A DNA stretch of 64,000 bases from Mycobacterium sp. Aquia_216 (GTDB lineage Bacteria; Actinomycetota; Actinomycetes; Mycobacteriales; Mycobacteriaceae), in contig NZ_CP113529.1 of assembly GCF_026723865.1 (NCBI RefSeq), positions 5,394,001 to 5,458,000 of the forward strand, in the 5' to 3' direction. Position numbers and translations under genes: made by a program. Shown in pieces: positions 1-9,209 of this stretch; position 1 is the first letter of the stretch, and each line of letters starts with the position of its first letter. The notes under the pieces are model-generated. The model was not told where the DNA came from. It saw nothing but the letters and a program-made list of their open reading frames with translations, and made no database searches.

Positions 1-7
1 GGAGCGG

Positions 8-1429
8 CTAGTCCTCGGAGTCGCGCCCGACCGCGGGTTCGTCGGGCGCCGGTTCATCGGGGGTGGGCCCGCCGGGCGTCGGCGCGTCGAACGCGGGGTC
101 GCCGGGCATGGGTTCGGCGAGCGTCGGTTCGGCGAACATGGATGCCTCCTCGGCGTCGAGCAGCATGTCGTGTCCGGCAGCGGGGCCGGCCTCGTCGAAC
201 ACGCCCGCGAAGTCCTTGGGGTCCTCCGCCGGCGGCGCGGCCGCGCGTTTGGATTTGGGCCGCCGGGACCTTCTAAGTCGGATGGGCCTGATCCCGCCGG
301 TCATCACCACCGTGACCCAGCCGACGACCGCGAACCAGAAGAAGGTGCCCACCCATAAGGCACCCTGGTCCACCCCGACGTCGCCGAAGTTGCCCAGTCG
401 GCCGCTGCTGCCGAGCGCCAGCAGCGACATCATCAGCGCCCCGACCACCGCGGCAACGAGCAGCTTGACCAGCGCTGGAACTAGCGGAAGCGGACGACGC
501 GCGCATTGCTGTCCGACCGCCACACCCGCCGACGCCCCGACGATGAGCAGGGCAACCCACACCGGCCCCAACGGTGGCGTGGGAACCGCGGCCAGGACGG
601 GCAACGCCGGGATGTCGCCGCCGAAAACGGTGAACGAGCTGAACGTCGCGAAACCAATATGTGCGCTGGAACCCACCGCGACCGCCGACGTGCCCACGAT
701 GACGTTGGGCGCATAGAGCACCGAGAGCACGGTGATGCTGAACTCGCCGAAGACGGAATCGGTGATCCCGTAGAGGTCTTGCATCGTCGACCAGTGCACA
801 ACCAGCGATCCCGCCGTCACGAACCCGGAGAGCCCGACCAGCGCCAGCACGCCGGCGGCCGCGGCACGCAGCGAGTCGCCCAGCCAGAAGGGCAACGACG
901 CCACCGCCAGCGCCCGCCGGCCCACCCGAGACCCCACGCCGATCGCGGCGCCGATGGCGTGGACCACCAGGACGCTCGAGAACGCGCGCAGGGCGTTGGG
1001 CGTCTGCAGCTCGGTGAGCACCGTGGACGCGTCGTGGATGACCGCCAGCGCGATCGCCGCGATCAGCAGCGGACCGCCGAGCGCCGACGCGACAACCCAG
1101 CGGACCACGAGCCAGGACGAATACTTGCTGGTGGCCCGTGCCGTGGTGCGCGCGGTCGCCCACACCATGAACAGGATTGGCAGCAGCGGCAATACGCCCA
1201 ACTCGCGGCCACCGATCGAAATCGGCACCCGGTGTACGCCGAGCCAGATGCTCGCGATCGCGCCCAGCGCGCCGGTCATGTCGCTGTTGGCGATCAGTAG
1301 CTGCAGCAGTGTGACCGCGGCGATGATGACCAGCGCCAGCACAGCTGGGCCGAACGCGACCCGGACGAGGTCACGAGCCTGGCGAGCACCCGCTGCCCGG
1401 TTGTCCCCGCTTTCTGACACCCTTGTCAC
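8..1429 (-). CDS. DUF6350 multi-pass membrane protein (Rv0955-like)
   Basis: This is a 473-residue integral membrane protein with many hydrophobic helices between about residues 25 and 400, resembling mycobacterial Rv0955 (DUF6350). The cytoplasmic tail after about residue 385 starts with a basic stretch ([12 protein letters not shown]) and ends in an acidic, proline-rich region repeating PxPxEPxP-type units. The biochemical role is unknown. It lies 39 bp beyond the Rv0954-like gene on the same strand, the same neighbour as in M. tuberculosis. The start chosen is the ATG at 1427-1429 (MTRVSESGD). The family assignment is fairly sure; the function is not. Confidence 0.75.
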   Translation of the reverse strand: MTRVSESGDNRAAGARQARDLVRVAFGPAVLALVIIAAVTLLQLLIANSDMTGALGAIASIWLGVHRVPISIGGRELGVLPLLPILFMVWATARTTARATSKYSSWLVVRWVVASALGGPLLIAAIALAVIHDASTVLTELQTPNALRAFSSVLVVHAIGAAIGVGSRVGRRALAVASLPFWLGDSLRAAAAGVLALVGLSGFVTAGSLVVHWSTMQDLYGITDSVFGEFSITVLSVLYAPNVIVGTSAVAVGSSAHIGFATFSSFTVFGGDIPALPVLAAVPTPPLGPVWVALLIVGASAGVAVGQQCARRPLPLVPALVKLLVAAVVGALMMSLLALGSSGRLGNFGDVGVDQGALWVGTFFWFAVVGWVTVVMTGGIRPIRLRRSRRPKSKRAAAPPAEDPKDFAGVFDEAGPAAGHDMLLDAEEASMFAEPTLAEPMPGDPAFDAPTPGGPTPDEPAPDEPAVGRDSED

Positions 1430-1468
1430 TCTTGGCGCACGTGCCCGACGAGGCGCGAGGGCCCGCGG

Positions 1469-2323
1469 TTAGGCCGGGGCCGGTCCAGACGGTGACGACG
1501 GCGACTGGTCGCCGCTCTGCTCGGACCCACCCGCACCGCCGGCCGACGGTGGCGGGCTGAAGCTCGGGAACCCGGTGGGCGGCGTGGACGGACCCTGCTG
1601 GGATGCCGACTGCGGTCCGGACTGGGCACCGAATCCGCCGGTCGGGATCGCGCTCTGGGTGGGAGCCTGGCTCGACGGGTAGCCGCCGTATTGCGATCCG
1701 TACCCCCCGGGGGCCTGCGGGTTGTGCTGCTGCGGGGACTGCTGGCCGTAGTAGCCGCCGTGCTGCTGAGCTCCGTATTGCCCGTACTGGCCGTATTGCC
1801 CGTACTGCGCGTAAGGGTCGTACTTGGGCCGCGGCGGCGGCGCGGTGATCACTCCGGAGTCCAACAGCAGCACGACGACGGAGGCGACGGCCTGGAGCAC
1901 GCTGCACGCCACCAGAGGCCACATGGCCCAGCCGATGGCGAATCCGGCCGGGGTGTTGATGACCTCCGCGATCGACAGCAGCGCGCCCAGCACGGCGACG
2001 GCCGCCACCACCCCGGCGTAGTTCTTCGCCTTGGGCAGCAGGCTCAGCCCGGCGAGCAGCGCGGCCAGCACGGCGACGAGCACCGCGGTGCCGGCGTCAC
2101 CGGCGCGTCCGCCCGAGGCCGGACCCAGGTCGGCGCTGAGCACGAACGTCGGCCCGAAGTTCAGCAGGTACACCGCCAGACCGAGTACCACCACCGCGAT
2201 GTTGACGTACAGCGGAAGCTTGCTCGCGGCGTCGTCGGTCTTCGCGAACGATGGTGTGGCGCCCGGATAGGAGCCGCTGGGCTGCGCTTGCGGGTATCCG
2301 GGACTCCCGGGCGAGTAGGTCAT
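1469..2323 (-). CDS. 34-kDa antigen-type membrane protein (Rv0954-like, DUF5336)
   Basis: The 284-residue protein begins [12 protein letters not shown]. It has a short Pro/Gly/Ser-rich N-terminus, four hydrophobic helices between about residues 36 and 155, and a long C-terminal tail rich in Gln, Gly, Tyr and Pro with [15 protein letters not shown] repeats. This is the layout of the mycobacterial 34-kDa antigen / Rv0954 family, linked in the literature to the cell-division site. The start at 2323 is supported by a strong ribosome site (AGGAGGAC) just upstream; the frame stays open further upstream but without such a site. It probably forms a transcription unit with the downstream DUF6350 gene. 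The tail looks disordered. Confidence 0.8.
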   Translation of the reverse strand: MTYSPGSPGYPQAQPSGSYPGATPSFAKTDDAASKLPLYVNIAVVVLGLAVYLLNFGPTFVLSADLGPASGGRAGDAGTAVLVAVLAALLAGLSLLPKAKNYAGVVAAVAVLGALLSIAEVINTPAGFAIGWAMWPLVACSVLQAVASVVVLLLDSGVITAPPPRPKYDPYAQYGQYGQYGQYGAQQHGGYYGQQSPQQHNPQAPGGYGSQYGGYPSSQAPTQSAIPTGGFGAQSGPQSASQQGPSTPPTGFPSFSPPPSAGGAGGSEQSGDQSPSSPSGPAPA

Positions 2324-2583
2324 AAGTCCTCCTGTTGCTTCCAATGCCTTCAGACCTCGGCGGGCGTCACGCCACTGTTGCAGTGCGACGCTGTGCTTCC
2401 AGGGCCCGCCGTTCTCAAACACCAAGACGTGCCCGCGCTCGTGTTACGCGCGATCGATCAACCACGCTAGCGCACGTTCGGGCGCCCGTGCCGGAGCGAC
2501 CGGCGCCCGCGCGCGACCAGGGCCGATCGTCGCGTGACCCCATCTTCGCGATGGTCTGCGGGGGGCAGCTTGCTCAGCACAGG

Positions 2584-2597
2584 TAGAACACGTTCTA
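2584..2597. promoter_or_regulatory. KstR-type operator upstream of an LLM oxidoreductase gene
   Basis: The 14-bp palindrome TAGAACACGTTCTA fits the KstR consensus TnnAACnnGTTnnA exactly. It ends 9 bp before the ATG at 2607, so a bound repressor would cover the likely transcription start. No clear ribosome site separates it from the ATG, which would suit a leaderless transcript. Binding is inferred from the motif only. Confidence 0.7.
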
Positions 2598-2606
2598 ATT
2601 CTGTGC

Positions 2607-3455
2607 ATGGATTACGGGCTTGTGCTTTTCACCAGTGACCGAGGCATCGCTCCGGCGGCCGCCGCCAAACTTGCCGACGACCACGGCTTTCAGACGTTCT
2701 ACGTGCCGGAACACACCCACATCCCGGTCAAGCGGGAGGCGGCGCACCCGACGACGGGTGACGAATCCCTGCCCGACGACCGGTATATGCGCACGCTGGA
2801 CCCGTGGGTGAGCCTGGGCGCCGCGTGCGCGGTCACCTCGCGGGTGCGGCTGTCCACGGCGGTGGCGCTGCCCGTCGAGCATGACCCGATCACGCTGGCG
2901 AAAAGCATCGCCACCCTGGACCACCTCTCCGGTGGCCGGGTCAGCCTGGGCGTCGGATTCGGCTGGAACACCGACGAACTCGCCGATCACGGCGTGCCAG
3001 CCGGGCGGCGCCGCACCTGCCTGCGCGAGTACCTCGAAGCAATGCGTGCGCTGTGGACACAAGAGGAAGCCGAATACGACGGCGAGTTCGTCAAATTCGG
3101 CCCCAGCTGGGCCTGGCCCAAGCCGGTGCAGCCGCACATCCCGGTGCTGGTGGGCGCCGCGGGCACCGAGAAGAACTTCAAGTGGATCGCACGCAGCGCC
3201 GACGGCTGGATCACCACGCCGCGCGACTTCGACATCGACGAGCCGGTCAAGCTGCTGCAGGACACCTGGGCGGCCGCCGGCCGCGACGGCGCCCCGCAGA
3301 TCGTGGCGCTGGACTTCAAGCCGGTGCCCGAGAAGTTGGCGCACTGGTCCGAGCTCGGCGTGACCGAGGTGCTGTTCGGTCTGCCGGACAAGTCCGAAGA
3401 CGAGGTCGCCGCCTACGTTGAGCGCTTGGCCGGCAAACTCGCCGCCCTGGTCTAA
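2607..3455 (+). CDS. LLM-class F420-dependent oxidoreductase (Rv0953c-like)
   Basis: The 282-residue luciferase-like TIM-barrel protein matches the F420-dependent LLM family, with FYVPEHTHIP near residue 32, the SGGRVSLGVGFGW segment near residue 110 and the PVLVGAAG strand near residue 178. The family uses coenzyme F420 to oxidise or reduce small organic substrates; the substrate here is unknown. A KstR-type palindrome just upstream suggests induction during sterol or cholesterol catabolism. It converges with the thiolase-like gene, whose stop lies 3 bp beyond its own. The start is the ATG at 2607 (MDYGLVLF). Confidence 0.85.
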   Translation: MDYGLVLFTSDRGIAPAAAAKLADDHGFQTFYVPEHTHIPVKREAAHPTTGDESLPDDRYMRTLDPWVSLGAACAVTSRVRLSTAVALPVEHDPITLAKSIATLDHLSGGRVSLGVGFGWNTDELADHGVPAGRRRTCLREYLEAMRALWTQEEAEYDGEFVKFGPSWAWPKPVQPHIPVLVGAAGTEKNFKWIARSADGWITTPRDFDIDEPVKLLQDTWAAAGRDGAPQIVALDFKPVPEKLAHWSELGVTEVLFGLPDKSEDEVAAYVERLAGKLAALV

Positions 3456-3458
3456 GGC

Positions 3459-4985
3459 TCAGGCCAGCGCGGCCCGGTTGTCCTTTTCCGTCGGCCGCAC
3501 CACGATCGACGCCCCGAGCGGCTCGCCCTCGCTGAGCAACCCGACCAGATCGGGGTCCTCGGTCAGAGCCAGGAAGCGGCTGCCGTCGTCATCGAGGCGG
3601 CCGATGATGATGCCGGTGTGCACCGGCCAGTCGTAGCGCACGGTGTAGGTCTCGATGGTCGCCGGACCGTCCGCCTTGACCGTGACCGGCAGCTTGGGAC
3701 GGGCGGCGACCTCGGCGCGCAGCGCCGCGCTGTCGTCGGGCTTCCAGTCCACCGGCATGGTCGAGTACACCCCGACGGAGTACTTGCTCATGATCCCGCC
3801 ATTGGCGGCGACCAGGCCGAATTGACCTGGACGGTCACGCATTTCGCTGACCGTCTCGGCGATGCCGTGCAGTGAGTAGTTGTTGCCCGGTCCGCCGAAG
3901 TACGGCAGGCCGCCGGTGAGCGTCAGCCCGCGGGGATCGTCGGTGGCCAGACCCGTCCCGTCGCAGAAGTTGAACACCGGCACCGGAAAGCAGCTGTAGA
4001 GATCGAAGGTCGAGACGTCGTCGATACCGATACCGGCCCCGGCGAGCGCTTCCTGGACCGCCAGGACCGAGGCCGAGTTGTACGTCAGGTCGACGCGGTC
4101 CAGCAGCGGCTGATCCACCATGTCGGCGTGGCCGTGCAGATACACCCAGCGTTCCTCGGGCACGCCGAGCCGGCGCGCGGCGGCCACCGACATCAGCAGC
4201 ACGGCCGCACCCTGATTGACCTGGTCACGGGCCAACAGCAGCCTCGGGTACGGATCGCAGATCATCCGGTTGGACGCGGTCACGGTGATGAGTTCGTCGA
4301 CGCTGCGCTCGAGCGGGGAGGACGCAAAGGGGTTCTTCGCCGCCACTTTGGTGAACGGGGCGAACAGCTCACCCATCTGGCGCCGGTACTCGGCCACGCT
4401 CAAGCCCACCCGGCCGCGACGCGCGTTCTCCAGCAGCCCGTACTGGGCCGGCGCTCCGATCAGGCCATGGGCGACGGTGTAGTCGTCGAACAGCCCGTCG
4501 TAGCCGAAACCCCGGTCCTCGAGCGAACCTTCGACAGTGTCGGAATGGTCGGGCTTATCCCGGTCGGCGAAATACCGAATGCTGGACGTGTTTTCCGAGC
4601 CGAATATCAGCACGACCTCCGCCTCACCCGAGGCGATGACGCCGGCGAACTCAGTGACCAGATGCTGGGGGCCCTGACCGCCGATGGGCTCGAGAATCGC
4701 GCGGGCCGGTGCGGCACCGATGCGCTTGGCCACCGACCGCGGGTAGTTGTTGGACTTGCCCATCGGCGCCGGTGTGCGCCCGGAGAGCTCGAACTGCCGG
4801 ATCGCTGCGACGGTGTCAATGGCCGCGGCGACGGCGGTGGCGTCCGTCCCGGAGCCATGCAGTGCGGCTTGCGCCGCTGCCGTCGCCAGCTCCACCGGCG
4901 ACATCCCGCGGTAGCCGGAGTCCTCGATGCGCTCGGTGAACTGCCCCACACCGACGACGACAGGAGTGTTCGGGTCGAGATTCAT
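3459..4985 (-). CDS. Thiolase-fold acetyl-CoA acetyltransferase-like protein
   Basis: This 508-residue protein has the thiolase fold of the SCP-x-like group plus a C-terminal extension of about 100 residues. The C-terminal half keeps DLYSCFPVP near residue 335 and a GGLPYFGGPGNNYSLHGIAE block near residue 365, which corresponds to the thiolase GGHP-NYS region. The usual N-terminal nucleophilic Cys (near residue 90 in classical thiolases) is not present: the equivalent stretch reads GGQGPQHLV. It may therefore bind or modify acyl-CoA without normal Claisen chemistry. The start is the ATG at 4985, well separated from sucD by the repeat block. Annotators usually call this family acetyl-CoA acetyltransferase. 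Confidence 0.75.
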   Translation of the reverse strand: MNLDPNTPVVVGVGQFTERIEDSGYRGMSPVELATAAAQAALHGSGTDATAVAAAIDTVAAIRQFELSGRTPAPMGKSNNYPRSVAKRIGAAPARAILEPIGGQGPQHLVTEFAGVIASGEAEVVLIFGSENTSSIRYFADRDKPDHSDTVEGSLEDRGFGYDGLFDDYTVAHGLIGAPAQYGLLENARRGRVGLSVAEYRRQMGELFAPFTKVAAKNPFASSPLERSVDELITVTASNRMICDPYPRLLLARDQVNQGAAVLLMSVAAARRLGVPEERWVYLHGHADMVDQPLLDRVDLTYNSASVLAVQEALAGAGIGIDDVSTFDLYSCFPVPVFNFCDGTGLATDDPRGLTLTGGLPYFGGPGNNYSLHGIAETVSEMRDRPGQFGLVAANGGIMSKYSVGVYSTMPVDWKPDDSAALRAEVAARPKLPVTVKADGPATIETYTVRYDWPVHTGIIIGRLDDDGSRFLALTEDPDLVGLLSEGEPLGASIVVRPTEKDNRAALA

Positions 4986-5040
4986 AGGTCAACTATCTAC
5001 CGCAGACGTTTCCCGGTCGAATCGGGGCCCCTCCGCAGCA

Positions 5041-5189
5041 CCACGGGTCGATAGTGGCGACCCGCTTCGCCCGGCTGCGCCGCGCTCGCGATCACCACCA
5101 CGGGTCGATAGTGGCGACCCGCTTCGCCCGGCTGCGCCGCGCTCGCGATCACCACCACGGGTCGATAGTGGCGACCCGCTTCGCCCGGT
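5041..5189 (-). repeat. 57-bp tandem repeat, about 2.6 copies (MIRU/VNTR-like)
   Basis: A 57-bp unit starts at 5044, 5101 and 5158, the third copy being cut after about 31 bp. The full copies look identical by eye. On the minus strand the unit includes GCCGGGCGAAGCGGGTCGCC and starts directly behind the sucD stop codon. Because 57 is a multiple of 3, the array stays open in one frame, but nothing suggests it is translated. The length, position and copy layout fit mycobacterial interspersed repetitive units. Confidence 0.9.
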
Positions 5190-5195
5190 CTCCCG

Positions 5196-6098
5196 CTACA
5201 GGCTCTGCAGGATTTCCCGGGCGAGTGCCGCGGTCTCCGACGGCGTCTTGCCCACCTTGACGCCGGCGGCCTCCAAGGCCTCCTTCTTCGCCGCCGCGGT
5301 GCCCGACGAGCCGGACACGATGGCGCCCGCGTGGCCCATCGTCTTGCCTTCCGGCGCAGTGAATCCCGCGACGTAGCCGACGACCGGCTTGGACACATTG
5401 GCCTTGATGTAGTCGGCCGCCCGCTCCTCGGCGTCACCGCCGATCTCACCGATCATGACGATGACCTTGGTCTCGGGGTCCTTCTCGAAGGCCTCGATGG
5501 CGTCGATGTGGGTGGTGCCGATCACCGGGTCGCCACCGATACCGATCGAGGTCGAGAAGCCGAAATCGCGCAGCTCGTACATCATCTGGTAGGTGAGCGT
5601 GCCCGACTTGGACACCAGCCCGACGGGGCCGGATCCGCTGATGTTGGCGGGAGTGATGCCGGCCAGCGCCACGCCCGGCGTGATGATTCCGGGACAGTTC
5701 GGCCCGATGATGCGGGTCTTCTGTCCCTTGTCGACGTTGTAGGCCCACGCATATGCGCTGTCCTGCACCGGAATTCCCTCGGTGATGACCACCAGCAGCG
5801 GGATCTCGGCGTCGATCGCCTCGATGATCGCGTCCTTGGCGAATTTCGGCGGCACGAAGACGACCGACACGTTGGCGCCGGTCTCCTTGATCGCCTCGGC
5901 AACGCTGCCGAACACCGGGAGTTCGACGTCCTTGCCGACGGGGTCCACGTGCGACACGGTCGTGCCCGCCTTGCGGGCGTTGACGCCGCCCACCAGGTTC
6001 GTTCCCGCCTTGAGCATCAGCGCGGTGTGCTTGGTGCCCTCACCACCGGTGATGCCCTGGACGATGACCTTGGAGTCCGCGTTAAGAAAAATAGACAT
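5196..6098 (-). CDS. sucD: Succinyl-CoA synthetase alpha subunit
   Basis: The 300-residue protein begins [18 protein letters not shown] and has the N-terminal CoA-binding Rossmann domain (to about residue 130), followed by the ligase domain. [12 protein letters not shown] and the [10 protein letters not shown] segment near residue 255, which holds the histidine that is phosphorylated, are intact. It catalyses the TCA-cycle conversion of succinyl-CoA to succinate with nucleoside triphosphate formation, as a complex with SucC. It lies 14 bp downstream of sucC in the same operon and ends just before the 57-bp repeats. Confidence 0.98.
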   Translation of the reverse strand: MSIFLNADSKVIVQGITGGEGTKHTALMLKAGTNLVGGVNARKAGTTVSHVDPVGKDVELPVFGSVAEAIKETGANVSVVFVPPKFAKDAIIEAIDAEIPLLVVITEGIPVQDSAYAWAYNVDKGQKTRIIGPNCPGIITPGVALAGITPANISGSGPVGLVSKSGTLTYQMMYELRDFGFSTSIGIGGDPVIGTTHIDAIEAFEKDPETKVIVMIGEIGGDAEERAADYIKANVSKPVVGYVAGFTAPEGKTMGHAGAIVSGSSGTAAAKKEALEAAGVKVGKTPSETAALAREILQSL

Positions 6099-6112
6099 GG
6101 GTCATGGCTCCC

Positions 6113-7276
6113 TTACTTGTTCGCCAGCTCGGCGGCTTTGTCGGCGCCCGCGTCCATGGTCTCGGCCTGGATCACCAGCGGGTGGTTGGCTTCAGCGAGG
6201 ATTTGGCGACCCTGGTCGACGTTGTTGCCGTCGAGCCGGACCACGAGCGGCTTGTTGGCCTCGTCACCGAGCATGTTCAGTGCGGTCACGATGCCGTTGG
6301 CGACGGCGTCGCAGGAGGTAATGCCGCCGAACACGTTCACGAACACGGCCTTGACCTGCTTGTCGTTCAGGATGACATCGAGTCCGGCGGCCATCACCTC
6401 GGCCGAGGCGCCCCCGCCGATGTCGAGGAAGTTGGCCGGCTTGACCCCGCCGTGCTTCTCGCCGGCGTAGGCGACGACGTCGAGCGTGGACATCACCAGC
6501 CCCGCGCCGTTGCCGATGATGCCAACCTGACCGTCGAGCTTGACGTAGTTGAGGTCGTGTTCCTTGGCCTTGAGTTCCAGCGGGTCGGTGGCGTCGCGGT
6601 CCTCGAACTCGGCGTGGCCGGGCTGCCGGAAGTCGGCGTTGGCGTCCAGGGTGACCTTGCCATCCAGCGCGAGGATCTGGTCGTCCGGCGTGCGCACCAG
6701 CGGGTTGACCTCCACCAGCGTGGCGTCTTCGGCGACGAACAGCTCCCACAGCTTGGAGATGGTGTTCGCCGCGGCGTCGAGGACCTCGGCCGGGAGGTGA
6801 CCCTGCTCCGCGATGGAACGGGCGGTCGCGAGGTCGACACCGGTCACGGCGTCCACCGGCACCTTGGCCAGCCGCTCGGGCTTGGTGGCGGCCACCTCTT
6901 CGATCTCCATGCCGCCCTCGACCGAGCACATCGCCAGGTAGGTGCGGTTGGCGCGGTCGAGTAGGAACGAGATGTAGTACTCCTCGGCGATGTCGCTGGC
7001 CTCGGCGACCAACAACTTCTTCACGACGTGGCCCTTGATGTCCAGGCCGAGGATGTTCTTGGCGTGTTCGTAGGCGTCGTCGGGTGTTGCGGCGTATTTC
7101 ACGCCACCGGCTTTGCCGCGGCCGCCGACCTTCACCTGCGCCTTCACCATCACCGGCGCACCGACCTCCGTCGCGATTTCCTTCGCGCCCTCGGCCGTGT
7201 CGGTGACCCGACCGGGCGTAGTAGGTACGTTGTGCTTGACGAACAGCTCTTTCGCTTGATACTCGAAAAGGTCCAT
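6113..7276 (-). CDS. sucC: Succinyl-CoA synthetase beta subunit
   Basis: Starting at [12 protein letters not shown] (ATG at 7276) the protein has 387 residues, normal for SucC. The ATP-grasp domain with [16 protein letters not shown] lies near residue 45, and the C-terminal ligase domain carries [18 protein letters not shown] and [12 protein letters not shown] blocks. Upstream in-frame codons exist, but family alignment supports MDLFEY. It is the first gene of sucCD; the divergent space to the LytM gene holds a CRP-like site. Confidence 0.98.
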   Translation of the reverse strand: MDLFEYQAKELFVKHNVPTTPGRVTDTAEGAKEIATEVGAPVMVKAQVKVGGRGKAGGVKYAATPDDAYEHAKNILGLDIKGHVVKKLLVAEASDIAEEYYISFLLDRANRTYLAMCSVEGGMEIEEVAATKPERLAKVPVDAVTGVDLATARSIAEQGHLPAEVLDAAANTISKLWELFVAEDATLVEVNPLVRTPDDQILALDGKVTLDANADFRQPGHAEFEDRDATDPLELKAKEHDLNYVKLDGQVGIIGNGAGLVMSTLDVVAYAGEKHGGVKPANFLDIGGGASAEVMAAGLDVILNDKQVKAVFVNVFGGITSCDAVANGIVTALNMLGDEANKPLVVRLDGNNVDQGRQILAEANHPLVIQAETMDAGADKAAELANK

Positions 7277-7433
7277 GAACTCACTGTCTTCGCTCGACTT
7301 GACTACAGGCCTACAGGTAGGCGGTGCCGGAATCGGCAACTCGCACGGTGGAACTGTATCCACACTCCAAATCGCCGCTGCCGCCGCATCCACCGATGTG
7401 GCGCAGCTCACGACACGCCGAATGAGGACTAAA

Positions 7434-7449
7434 CGTGATCCAGTTCACA
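7434..7449. promoter_or_regulatory. Putative CRP (Rv3676-type) site between sucC and the LytM gene
   Basis: CGTGATCCAGTTCACA differs at one base from the mycobacterial CRP consensus TGTGAnnnnnnTCACA. It lies 158 bp upstream of sucC and about 90 bp upstream of the LytM gene, so it could act on either or both. The call rests on the motif alone. Confidence 0.45.
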
Positions 7450-7540
7450 ATCCTGCGCCGAGGTTGCCAGTCGGATCGGTAAACGGATAACGTCCTAAAG
7501 TCCAGATAACGTTATGGTCACGATACGAGGACATTTCAGC

Positions 7541-8632
7541 TTGTCCCAACACCGTCTTGCGCGTTCTCCTGCGTTGTCAGGAGGAGGCCGCCCCCACCGC
7601 GAGAGCTGGGCGCAGTCGCACCGCAACGAAGTCACCGAGATCCTGCCGCTGGACGGATTCGACTTCGACGACCTGGACTTCGCGGATTCCGGCGAACTCG
7701 ACGACCTGGACCTGAGCAACGACTCCACATTCGATTACGAAGCACAGGTGCTGCTCGCGCCCGAGCTGGACGACCTGGATGAGATCGACGATCAGACCCC
7801 GCTGCGCCTGGCGGCCCCCGCCCCCGTGGCCGCCAACGAGGGCCTGACCCAGCTCGCCCTCAAGCTCGGCGCGGACTCGCATCCGGCTGGCGCGGACGTC
7901 ACCGACGTCATCGGTATGGCCCGCCGCGGCGGGCAACACCGCAAGCAGCCGACCAGCGCGGCCAAGGGTCGTGTGCTGATCTCCGCGATGGCCGCCGGCG
8001 CCGCGGCCGCGGCGGCGCACACCGCGACCAGCCAGGCCGAAACCACCAAGGCCGAGACCGTGCTGACCGCTAACGCGTCGGCCCTGATCGGCGGGACGAG
8101 CGGCAACGCCACCCGCGGCCCCCAGGTGATCGCGGTCCAGCCCGTCGCGAACGCGTTGCACAACCAAGAATTCGCCAAGGGCGTGGCCTTTGCTAACGAT
8201 CGCGCCCAGCGCGAAGCGCGACTGCAGCAGCCGCTGTACGTCATGCCCACCCACGGGATCTTCACGTCGAACTTCGGGTATCGCTGGGGCGTGCTGCATG
8301 CCGGCATCGACCTCGCCAACTCGATCGGAACGCCGATCGTTGCGGTGTCCGACGGCGTCGTCATCGACGCCGGCCCAACCGCCGGCTACGGAATGTGGGT
8401 CAAGTTGCTCCACGCCGACGGCACTGTCACGTTGTATGGCCACATCAACACCGCGCTGGTCAGCGCTGGCCAGCGGGTGATGGCCGGCGACCAGATCGCC
8501 ACCATGGGCAACCGGGGCAACTCCACCGGCCCACACCTGCACTTCGAGGTGCTGCAGGGCGGCTCCGAACGAATCGACCCGGTGCCGTGGCTGGCCAAGC
8601 GAGGACTTTTCGTCGGCAATTACGCTGGTTGA
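7541..8632 (+). CDS. LytM/M23-family metallopeptidase, membrane-anchored (Rv0950c-like)
   Basis: The C-terminal 120 residues form an M23 domain with an intact zinc site: HAGID (HxxxD) and GPHLHFEV (HxH). M23 enzymes cleave peptide cross-links in peptidoglycan or activate amidases. The N-terminal third is very acidic (many Asp/Leu repeats such as [12 protein letters not shown]), followed by a Lys/Arg patch and an Ala-rich hydrophobic segment ([14 protein letters not shown]) that could be a signal anchor. I chose the TTG at 7541 (SQHRLARSP) because GAGGA lies 9 nt upstream; an ATG at 7514 in the same frame would add 9 residues. Acidic cytosolic N-terminus, membrane span and outside M23 domain is the likely topology. 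Confidence 0.85.
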   Translation: MSQHRLARSPALSGGGRPHRESWAQSHRNEVTEILPLDGFDFDDLDFADSGELDDLDLSNDSTFDYEAQVLLAPELDDLDEIDDQTPLRLAAPAPVAANEGLTQLALKLGADSHPAGADVTDVIGMARRGGQHRKQPTSAAKGRVLISAMAAGAAAAAAHTATSQAETTKAETVLTANASALIGGTSGNATRGPQVIAVQPVANALHNQEFAKGVAFANDRAQREARLQQPLYVMPTHGIFTSNFGYRWGVLHAGIDLANSIGTPIVAVSDGVVIDAGPTAGYGMWVKLLHADGTVTLYGHINTALVSAGQRVMAGDQIATMGNRGNSTGPHLHFEVLQGGSERIDPVPWLAKRGLFVGNYAG

Positions 8633-8633
8633 G

Positions 8634-9197
8634 GTGACCGCGCCGAACGACCCTTCGCCTTCTGAGCCCCCCGCCGAATCACGGACGCGGATCATCCGGC
8701 GTGCTCCGACCGGACCGATTCCCTCGATCCCGGAAAGCCCGACCACGCATCTGCCGCGCCAGGCGGTCGCCGATCAGGAAGCCACTCGCGCGGCTGCGCG
8801 CAACGCGGTGCCGGATCGCCCGGTCGATGAGTCGAGTTCGCGGACGGCGGTCGGGGCCGCTGCGGTCAGCATCGTCAGCGGCTGGGCCACGTCGGTGGTG
8901 GCCACCGATCTGATCGCCGGCTGGTGGCGGACCGACCGCCTATTCTGCATCGCGATCGCGTTTCTCGCCCTGACCTTCGCGGCGACCACCGTCGCCGGCG
9001 TCATCGCGCTGTTGCAACGTCGGGCCGTGGGCCGCTACCTGATCGCGACGGGGGCGGTGGTTGCGGTGCTGACCTATGGCGGCGTGTTCATCGCCGGCGC
9101 ACGCGTCGCGTGGATCGTGCACGCCTTCCCGCTGCTCCCGATCGCCAGTGTGGTGTTGGCGATGCACCCGCAGACCAAACGCTGGCTGCAACGGTAG
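8634..9197 (+). CDS. Small multi-pass membrane protein of unknown function
   Basis: The 187-residue protein starts with GTG one base beyond the stop of the LytM gene, so the two are probably co-translated. The first 75 residues are polar and Pro/Arg-rich. The rest holds three to four hydrophobic helices (SIVSGWATSVVATDLIAG, FCIAIAFLALTFAATTV, LIATGAVVAVLTYGGVFIAG, VHAFPLLPIASVVLAM). I do not recognise a named domain. Its position suggests a partner of the LytM peptidase. Confidence 0.65.
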   Translation: MTAPNDPSPSEPPAESRTRIIRRAPTGPIPSIPESPTTHLPRQAVADQEATRAAARNAVPDRPVDESSSRTAVGAAAVSIVSGWATSVVATDLIAGWWRTDRLFCIAIAFLALTFAATTVAGVIALLQRRAVGRYLIATGAVVAVLTYGGVFIAGARVAWIVHAFPLLPIASVVLAMHPQTKRWLQR

Positions 9198-9209
9198 TCG
9201 AGCCGAGCT

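Noticed and set aside
5041..5189. CRISPR array
   Set aside because: The 57-bp units abut without spacers and no cas genes are present.
5331..6470. Plus-strand open frame across sucCD
   Set aside because: It lies antisense to clear sucD and sucC coding sequence and has no recognisable domain.
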